Shown one piece after another: positions 1 to 4,856 of a stretch of 5,946 bases of DNA. The notes under the pieces are model-generated. The model was not told the DNA's origin, made no database searches, and saw only the letters and a list, made by a program, of their open reading frames with translations. The DNA is from Bryobacterales bacterium. GTDB taxonomy: Bacteria > Acidobacteriota > Terriglobia > Bryobacterales > Bryobacteraceae. Numbering within the stretch: position 1 is the stretch's first letter; each line of letters starts with the position of its first letter. Location of the stretch: the NCBI GenBank assembly GCA_003132905.1, contig PKZC01000201.1, positions 3,145-9,090 on the forward strand, in the 5' to 3' direction. Made by a program: the position numbers and the translations under genes.

Positions 1-98
1 CACATCCGGCGGTGGCATCACCGTCCGGCACACCGATTGATCACGGTTTCTGGTTCGGCGCTCCACGTGCATGGTGAAGCGTCGAAAAGGAGAACAAA

Positions 99-278
99 AT
101 GAAAGAAAGTACTAAAGATCAGATCAAGGGTAAGCTGCATGAGGCCAAGGGCAAGATCAAAGAGCAAGCTGGGAAAGCCACTAACAACCCCAACCTGATG
201 GCCGAGGGTCAGGACGAAAAGCTAGGCGGTAAGATCCAAAAGAAAATCGGGCAAGTCGAGAAAGTGTTTGAGAAGTAA
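99..278 (+). CDS. CsbD-family stress-response protein
   Basis: This gene encodes a 59-residue, highly charged, lysine- and glycine-rich protein. It matches the CsbD family from its repeated G-K-x-x-x-A-K-G-K pattern near residues 11-19, the A-E-G-Q segment at about 35-38 and the G-K-I-Q-K-K-I-G-Q repeat near the C-terminus. CsbD proteins are small, probably cytosolic, and are induced in general stress; their molecular role is unknown. The length is typical for the family. The ATG start is well supported by an AAGGAG ribosome binding site at 87-92, six bases upstream. The pyrophosphatase gene follows 24 bases after the TAA, in the same frame and on the same strand, so the two may be co-transcribed. 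I could not identify a promoter with confidence in the 98 bases upstream. Confidence 0.93.
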   Translation: MKESTKDQIKGKLHEAKGKIKEQAGKATNNPNLMAEGQDEKLGGKIQKKIGQVEKVFEK

Positions 279-302
279 CTTTTACATCCATTACTTACAT
301 CA

Positions 303-737
303 ATGGCAGGCCTGAGTGCTTTTCCGAACCGTCTGGATCGAAAGAAACGCCAGTGTTGCGCCATCATCGAGACGCCCAAGAACCGCCGGAATAAGTTCGA
401 CTACGATCCGGAGTCGGATCTGTTTCGACTGGGGGGACTCCTGCCTGAGGGAATGATGTTCCCCTTCGATTTCGGCTTTGTTCCCAGTACCCTGGGCGGG
501 GACGGCGACTCGCTCGACATTATGGTGCTGATGGACGAGCCTGCCCACGTGGGTTGTCTCTTGGATGTGCGGATCATCGGCCTCATTGAGGCAACTCAAA
601 CTGAAGATGGCGAAACCGAGACCAACGATCGGCTACTGGGCGTGGCCATTCATTCTTATCAGCACCAGGATGTCTCGTCGATCGAAGACTTGAATCCAGT
701 GCGGCCCGATCAGTTGGAGCAATTCTTCGTTTCCTAA
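303..737 (+). CDS. ppa: Family I inorganic pyrophosphatase, C-terminally truncated
   Basis: The 144-residue product resembles family I soluble inorganic pyrophosphatases, which hydrolyse pyrophosphate to two phosphates with Mg2+ in the cytoplasm. Visible family features are the I-I-E-T-P-K strand (Glu23), N-K-F-D-Y-D (Lys31, Asp33), the F-P-F-D-F-G-F segment (53-59) and the metal-binding D-G-D-S-L-D motif with Asp67, Asp69 and Asp72. The usual Pro or Glu after the second Asp is Ser70. An E-D-G-E-T-E segment (101-106) and an I-H-S segment follow. Members are usually about 170-180 residues. This one ends at F-F-V-S, where the family continues with a catalytic Tyr and about 25-30 more residues. 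The first in-frame start after the csbD stop is ATG 303; no Shine-Dalgarno is visible, so expression may depend on csbD translation. It may be a low-activity paralogue or a decaying gene. Confidence 0.82.
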   Translation: MAGLSAFPNRLDRKKRQCCAIIETPKNRRNKFDYDPESDLFRLGGLLPEGMMFPFDFGFVPSTLGGDGDSLDIMVLMDEPAHVGCLLDVRIIGLIEATQTEDGETETNDRLLGVAIHSYQHQDVSSIEDLNPVRPDQLEQFFVS

Positions 738-740
738 GAA

Positions 741-762
741 GAAAAAATAGCCGTCAGGCTAT
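741..762 (-). terminator. Intrinsic terminator closing the leftward gene run
   Basis: On the - strand a 6-bp stem (ATAGCC with GGCTAT) encloses a TGAC loop and is followed by five Ts, six counting the last stem base. The transporter's TGA stop codon (754-756) lies in the loop, so the gene ends inside its own terminator. Read on the + strand the hairpin has no T-run after it, so it should act mainly on leftward transcripts. The stem is short, hence moderate confidence. Confidence 0.65.
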
Positions 763-2037
763 CAGCATGGCGACCGCCGCTGCCGTCATGAGTGCGAAAG
801 TAGCCCAGCCGAGCGTTCGTTCCAGCATGGGACTTACTTGATCGCCCATGACCGTCCGATCACTGGTCAGCAGCAGAATAAGCAAAATGAGCGGCGGCGC
901 AAGAATGCCGTTGGTAACCGCGGACCAGAAGAGCATCTTTACGGCGTTCAGTCCAACGTAGTTAATCGCGAGGCCCAACAGCATTGCGACCCCCAGCACG
1001 GAGTAGAATTTTTTCGCTCCACGCGGCTTTCTCTCCAAAGATCCGCGCCAGGCTGAAGCTTCCGCGATAGCATAGGCGCAGGATCCGGCGAGCACCGGCA
1101 CTCCTAGCATGCCGGTTCCAATCAGTCCCAACGTAAAGAGCAGGTATGCGGCATTTCCGGCCAGCGGGCGGAGCGCTTCGGCGGCCTCCTTGGCGGTGTC
1201 GATCTTCACGACGCCATGAGCATGCAGGCTCGCAGAAGTGGTGAGGATGATGAAGTACATAATGAAATTTGAGGCAAACATCCCCGTGATCACGTCGACC
1301 CGCAGACCACGCAATTCCTCAGCGGTGGCGCCCCTGCGTTGCGCGAGCGGCCTGCCCATGGCGCGCTCTTCTTCCACTTCCTGCGAAGCTTGCCAGAAAA
1401 ACAGATAAGGAGAAATTGTGGTGCCAAGAATGCCCACTAACACCTCGACATAATCGCGCGACCAAACGGGATGCGGGATGAGCGTTGCGAGCAGCGCGTG
1501 ATGCCAGTCGACGCCGGCAAAGAAGGCGGTGATCACATAGGCCAGCAGTACGAGCGTGATCCACTTGAAGATTCTGGCAATCTGACGGTAGGAGGACCAG
1601 AACAAAAAGCTGACGATTAAAGCGGTATAGAGCGGGGTCCAAACCAGGGCGTTCACGCCCGTTACCATTTGGGTCGCGTCGGCCATGCCGCCCAGATCGG
1701 CGGCGATGTTCACGACGTTGGCTACGATTAATAGCGAACACGCGCCCCAGAGGATCCACTTGGAGTAGCGGCGGCGAATGACGCCGGCCAGTCCCCGGCC
1801 GGTCACCATGCCCAGGCGTCCGCACATCATCTGAACCGATACCATGAGGGGGAACGAAATGAGCGCCGTCCACAGCAGGGCGTAGCCGAAAACGGCCCCA
1901 GCCATCGAGTAGGTGGAGATACCGGAGGGATCGTCGTCGGCGCAGCCGGTGACCAGCCCCGGTCCCAAATCTGAGAAAAACCGTTCGGCGGGATTTTGTT
2001 TGGGAGGTGCTGGTAGGTCAGTCTCTTTTGAATCCAT
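754..2037 (-). CDS. NRAMP-related divalent metal transporter (non-canonical metal site)
   Basis: From ATG 2037 this is a 427-residue membrane protein with about eleven hydrophobic segments, the NRAMP/SLC11 size and fold, expected to carry divalent cations into the cytoplasm with protons. The first helix has D-D-D-P-S-G (residues 34-39), matching the family's D-P-G-N. The sixth has T-T-I-S-P-Y-L (206-212), matching the A-M-P-H-N region. Thus Asp36 is kept, but the Asn, Met and His positions are Gly39, Ser209 and Tyr211. Canonical MntH selects Mn2+/Fe2+ through that Met, so the substrate here is open and I do not call it mntH. Start choice: a GTG at 2052 would add five residues, but the AGGAG site abuts it; ATG 2037 lies 14 bases downstream of the same site. 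It follows mlaD by 57 bases (42 from the GTG) and ends in a terminator. Confidence 0.88.
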   Translation of the reverse strand: MDSKETDLPAPPKQNPAERFFSDLGPGLVTGCADDDPSGISTYSMAGAVFGYALLWTALISFPLMVSVQMMCGRLGMVTGRGLAGVIRRRYSKWILWGACSLLIVANVVNIAADLGGMADATQMVTGVNALVWTPLYTALIVSFLFWSSYRQIARIFKWITLVLLAYVITAFFAGVDWHHALLATLIPHPVWSRDYVEVLVGILGTTISPYLFFWQASQEVEEERAMGRPLAQRRGATAEELRGLRVDVITGMFASNFIMYFIILTTSASLHAHGVVKIDTAKEAAEALRPLAGNAAYLLFTLGLIGTGMLGVPVLAGSCAYAIAEASAWRGSLERKPRGAKKFYSVLGVAMLLGLAINYVGLNAVKMLFWSAVTNGILAPPLILLILLLTSDRTVMGDQVSPMLERTLGWATFALMTAAAVAMLIA

Positions 2038-2051
2038 AGGCGCGTGCGCCA

Positions 2052-2056
2052 CTCCT
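2052..2056 (-). promoter_or_regulatory. Shine-Dalgarno AGGAG of the NRAMP-type gene
   Basis: AGGAG on the - strand directly abuts and overlaps a possible GTG start at 2052-2050, leaving no spacer, and lies 14 bases before the ATG at 2037-2035. Neither spacing is ideal. The ATG is preferred because a zero spacer would not allow normal initiation. Confidence 0.45.
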
Positions 2057-2060
2057 AGTG

Positions 2061-2087
2061 TCGGCTAAAGCGGTGGCTAATAGCCGA
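2061..2087 (-). other. Hairpin between mlaD and the NRAMP-type gene
   Basis: TCGGCTA (2061-2067) and TAGCCGA (2081-2087) are perfect reverse complements, giving a 7-bp stem with a 13-base loop. It sits between the mlaD stop and the next gene's Shine-Dalgarno, ending four bases before that site. There is no T-run, so it is not a standard terminator. It could stabilise the upstream mRNA, modulate translation of the transporter, or be chance. Confidence 0.3.
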
Positions 2088-2094
2088 GCCCGGG

Positions 2095-3165
2095 TCATTG
2101 ACCCTTCGGGGCGTTCGGTGCAGCGCCTGTTTCACTGGGTGGATACACCAGTATTTCGACCTTGCCGTTATCGTCGGTATCGCTGGTCTTGCCCAGGCCA
2201 AGGGTCTTAATTCGCGTGTCGTCCAGGCGGAAATTCTTGGCGAGATAATCGTGGACCGCAGTGGCCCGGCCTTCGGATAAGATTTTGTCTTGTCCCGATT
2301 CGCCTTTCATCCCGGTGGAAACAACCACAACGGCCAAACCGAACTTGTTCGCCTGCAAGTAATCACCGGCGTCTTTTAATGCCTTCTCGTCTTTCAGCTT
2401 GGCCTGATTGTTGAAAAGCTTTTGCCCCTCGTAGTCGAAGGTCTTCATCGGCTCGCCGGGCGGAAGAGCGGAAGTGGCATGCTTCGTCAGGTCGGCGGCG
2501 TCTTCATAGCCGCGGTTTTTGAAGAATCCACGCAGCAGGAAGTTGTGCTTGAGCGCCTCCATATCTTCATTCAGGGCGGTGGCTCCCGCACTGGCCTTCT
2601 GGTAGATGGTTTTGTCGTTGATCAGCGCGCCCACGGTGCCTTTGCCGTCGTTGATTTTGGCGCTGATCGATTTCAAATTGCTGGCAGTACCATCCAGGTC
2701 GGTCACCGCGGTCTTGGCCGTGTCGAGAAGCCCGTCGGCTTTCTTCACAAGATTGGACATGTCCACGGGCGGTTCGCTCGCGATGGTATCTCCGTCTTTC
2801 AACTGAGCGCCGCCGTCGGAGCCGAAGGAAATTTCGACATACTTGTCGCCGATCAGGCCTTCCGATTTAATCGCGGCGACAGAATCGTTCTTGAGAACGT
2901 CGTGTGTTGCTTTATCGAGGTCCATGGTGACGGTTACTTTTCCATCCGGCCGGTTGGGGAGTTGGATGCGTTTTACGCTGCCTTGGTGCAATCCTCCCAC
3001 CCGCACGTCAGCGCCGTCAGCGAGGCCGGCGACGTTCTGAAATTCGGCCTTGAGATGGTAGGTCGCCTGGAAAAGCGACTCTCTGCTTCCAATCAGGAAG
3101 ACTCCGGCCACGAGCACCGCTAAGCCAGCGACAATGAACAAACCTAGTCGAAACGCTTGCGACAT
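2095..3165 (-). CDS. mlaD: MlaD-type MCE protein with C-terminal OmpA-like domain
   Basis: The 356-residue product has one N-terminal membrane helix (about 7-26), then an MCE domain (about 37-115, with F-Q-N-V-A-G-L, V-R-V-G-G and G-D-K-Y-V-E-I), the lipid-shuttling unit that forms rings under MlaE. A helical linker (about 134-215) carries the G-T-V-G-A-L-I-N-D and L-L-R-G-F-F motifs common in longer MCE proteins. Residues about 245-342 resemble the OmpA C-terminal domain: L-F near the start, L-S-E-G-R-A-T-A-V (296-304), Y-L, then T-R-I-K-T-L-G-L-G and V-E-I-L-V. Aligned without gaps to OmpA, the peptidoglycan-binding Asp of the T-D motif is Gly285, while the Arg is kept (Arg300). E. coli MlaD is about half this length. 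A GGAGG site only three bases before the ATG overlaps the end of mlaF. Confidence 0.88.
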   Translation of the reverse strand: MSQAFRLGLFIVAGLAVLVAGVFLIGSRESLFQATYHLKAEFQNVAGLADGADVRVGGLHQGSVKRIQLPNRPDGKVTVTMDLDKATHDVLKNDSVAAIKSEGLIGDKYVEISFGSDGGAQLKDGDTIASEPPVDMSNLVKKADGLLDTAKTAVTDLDGTASNLKSISAKINDGKGTVGALINDKTIYQKASAGATALNEDMEALKHNFLLRGFFKNRGYEDAADLTKHATSALPPGEPMKTFDYEGQKLFNNQAKLKDEKALKDAGDYLQANKFGLAVVVVSTGMKGESGQDKILSEGRATAVHDYLAKNFRLDDTRIKTLGLGKTSDTDDNGKVEILVYPPSETGAAPNAPKGQ

Positions 3166-3173
3166 AACCCTCC

Positions 3174-3959
3174 CTAAGCCGCGTCTTTCAGGAACTGGAC
3201 AACGAATGAATCCTGGCTCTGGTCCAGTTGTTCGAAGGTTCCGTCAATGACGACCTTCCCCTCGCGCAGCAGAACAAAACGGTCGGCAAAGGCCTTGGCT
3301 CCGCGGATGTCGTGCGTCACGACAATCGACGTCAGATTCCTTTCGTGCTTGAGTTTCACAATCAACTCTCCGATCTCAGCGGACGTGATAGGATCCAGGC
3401 CCGAGGTTGGCTCATCGAACAGCAGAATGTCCGGATCTAGCGCCAGGGCACGGGCCAAGCCCACCCGCTTCTGCATTCCGCCGGAAATGTCGGACGGCAT
3501 TTTGTTCAAATCCCTCTCCATTCCGACACTCGCGAGCAAAGAGCGGACCCGTTCCTTGCGTTCGGCGTCGGATTGCGTGGTGTGACGGCTCAAGGGAAAA
3601 TCGACATTCTCGGCGACGGTGAGCGAGTCATAGAGGGCTGCCTGTTGAAACAGGAATCCTATTTTCTTCCGGATCTCATTCAGGCGATTCATTTCAAGAC
3701 CGACGACTTCCTGACCGTGGATTCGGATAGAGCCGGAATCGGGTTGCTGCAATCCGACAATCAGTTTCAACAAGACGCTTTTGCCGGTTCCGCTACGCCC
3801 CAGTACGACGACGGTTTCGGCGCGGGCCGCCTTGAGATCGACGCCATCCAAAACTTTTTGGGAGCCGAACGATTTGTGAAGTCCGCTGACTAACAATGAT
3901 TCAGCATCTGTATTGGTGCCGCTTTGGGCGGCGCTCGGGACCGGTTCGATAGTGGTCAT
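3174..3959 (-). CDS. mlaF: MlaF-type ABC transporter ATPase
   Basis: This is a complete 261-residue ABC ATPase that would sit on the cytoplasmic face and power MlaE. Visible motifs are Walker A G-R-S-G-T-G-K-S (54-61), the Q-loop F-L-F-Q-Q (102-106), signature I-S-G-G-M-Q (158-163), Walker B I-L-L-F-D-E-P (178-184, Glu183 catalytic), D-loop S-G-L-D (186-189) and the switch histidine His216 in V-T-H-D. The signature variant S-G-G-M-Q-K-R and the A-L-Y-D-S-L-T-V-x-E-N-V stretch are typical of the MlaF/MkL branch rather than sugar or amino-acid importers. The first 20 residues are a poorly conserved extension. The ATG overlaps the mlaE stop as ATGA and has no good Shine-Dalgarno, so translation is probably coupled to mlaE. 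mlaD begins eight bases after its TAG. Confidence 0.95.
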   Translation of the reverse strand: MTTIEPVPSAAQSGTNTDAESLLVSGLHKSFGSQKVLDGVDLKAARAETVVVLGRSGTGKSVLLKLIVGLQQPDSGSIRIHGQEVVGLEMNRLNEIRKKIGFLFQQAALYDSLTVAENVDFPLSRHTTQSDAERKERVRSLLASVGMERDLNKMPSDISGGMQKRVGLARALALDPDILLFDEPTSGLDPITSAEIGELIVKLKHERNLTSIVVTHDIRGAKAFADRFVLLREGKVVIDGTFEQLDQSQDSFVVQFLKDAA

Positions 3960-4744
3960 GAGGGGAAAAACACCTGAATGAATCGAACCAAGAGTACATC
4001 GGCGAGAATGATGAATAGCGACGACAGCACCACGGAACTGGTGGCCGAACGCCCGACGCCGGCGGTGCCGCCGCTGGTTCGCATTCCCTGAAAACAGGAA
4101 ACCAAGCCAATGATTAAACCAAAAACAACCGTTTTGAATGTGGGGGGCAGAAAGTCGCTCAGCGTGGCGTCTCTTAATCCGCTATGGAGAAAGAGTTGAA
4201 AAGTGATGGGCTGCGACAGGGTTGACGAAATCCATCCGAGGAAGATTCCGGAGGCGTCGGCGGCGAGCGTCAACAACGGGAGCATGCACAGGCAAGCCAT
4301 AACTCGAGTGGATGCCAGAAATTTGTAGGGGTTTACCGCCGAGACTTCCATGGCGTCAATCTGCTCGGTGACGCGCATCGATCCTAACTCTGCGCCGATG
4401 CCCGCGCCTACGCGACCGCTGACGATTAATGCCGTGATGACGGGTCCGCTTTCCTTGATCAGCGAAAAGACAATGACGGCAGGAAGCATGGCCTTGGCGC
4501 CGAAGCGTGTGAGGCTATCGCGAGTTTGCAGCGAGAGAACTACGCCGGTGGCAGCTCCTGCTAGAGCCACTAAAGGGAAGGATTTCGATCCAATGGAATC
4601 CATTTGCCGGACCAATTCACGGCCTTCCCAGGGAGCGCCGAAGCTGGCCCGCGCAACGCGGGCAGAGAAAAGAGCGAGTTCACCAAACCACTCGAAAAAT
4701 GCTGTGAACCAGCTTTTCGCGAGTTTGCCAATGGGTTCGGGCAC
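3956..4744 (-). CDS. mlaE: MlaE-type lipid ABC transporter permease
   Basis: The 262-residue inner-membrane permease has the normal MlaE length and the family's hallmark block at about 95-134: I-K-E-S-G-P-V-I-T-A-L, then G-R-V-G-A-G-I-G-A-E-L-G-S-M, then E-Q-I-D-A-M. An amphipathic N-terminal region (about 12-34) precedes hydrophobic segments near 56-73, 86-106, 146-175, 204-220 and 236-258. MlaE dimers form the lipid channel above the MCE ring; the direction of transport in this organism cannot be read from sequence. The start is GTG at 4744, supported by CGGAG at 4751-4755 with six bases of spacing. It is the first gene of a tight mlaE-mlaF-mlaD unit and overlaps mlaF by four bases. No STAS gene (MlaB) or MlaC gene is present nearby. 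Confidence 0.94.
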   Translation of the reverse strand: MPEPIGKLAKSWFTAFFEWFGELALFSARVARASFGAPWEGRELVRQMDSIGSKSFPLVALAGAATGVVLSLQTRDSLTRFGAKAMLPAVIVFSLIKESGPVITALIVSGRVGAGIGAELGSMRVTEQIDAMEVSAVNPYKFLASTRVMACLCMLPLLTLAADASGIFLGWISSTLSQPITFQLFLHSGLRDATLSDFLPPTFKTVVFGLIIGLVSCFQGMRTSGGTAGVGRSATSSVVLSSLFIILADVLLVRFIQVFFPS

Positions 4745-4750
4745 GTACTG

Positions 4751-4755
4751 CTCCG
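4751..4755 (-). promoter_or_regulatory. Shine-Dalgarno fixing the GTG start of mlaE
   Basis: CGGAG on the - strand lies six bases before the GTG at 4744-4742. This is near-ideal spacing and supports initiation at a non-ATG codon. Confidence 0.6.
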
Positions 4756-4770
4756 CCCCTTTGGATGCTT

Positions 4771-4799
4771 GTCAGGGGCCACAATCGTAAGGCCCTGAC
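4771..4799 (-). other. Strong hairpin between catalase and mlaE
   Basis: The 112-base gap between the catalase stop and mlaE holds an inverted repeat: GTCAGGGGCC (4771-4780) pairs with GGCCCTGAC (4791-4799), nine pairs with one bulged G and a 10-base loop. No T-run follows on either strand, so it is not a textbook intrinsic terminator. It may weakly terminate or protect the catalase mRNA, or lie in the 5' leader of the mla genes. I saw no convincing promoter in the rest of the gap, so whether mla transcription starts here is unresolved. Confidence 0.45.
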
Positions 4800-4856
4800 C
4801 TTCAAACACTTAGCTGTCTTGGCGGTTTACGTTACAGGCAATTCTTACGTAGGGAG

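Noticed and set aside
1..98. Possible tail of an upstream + strand gene (one frame stops at TGA 38-40, another stays open to TGA 100-102 overlapping the csbD ATG)
   Set aside because: The stretches are too short to match to any family, and csbD has its own good ribosome site, so no gene is called. No confident promoter was found here either.
1319..1873. 184-codon open frame on the - strand inside the NRAMP-type gene
   Set aside because: It is an alternative frame of the transporter with Arg/His-rich composition typical of a shadow.
746..2085. Shared 7-mer (GGCTATT on the - strand) in the terminator and in the mlaD-NRAMP gap
   Set aside because: Two copies of a 7-base word are expected by chance at this scale; no longer repeat surrounds them.
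2422..3123. Open frame of 233 codons on the + strand opposite mlaD
   Set aside because: It is fully antisense to the MCE protein, which has strong domain evidence; no family resemblance or good ribosome site.
4800..4856. Promoter for the mla genes in the catalase-mlaE gap
   Set aside because: I looked for -35/-10 pairs on the - strand; candidates such as TTGCCT or TACGAT lack a partner at suitable spacing.
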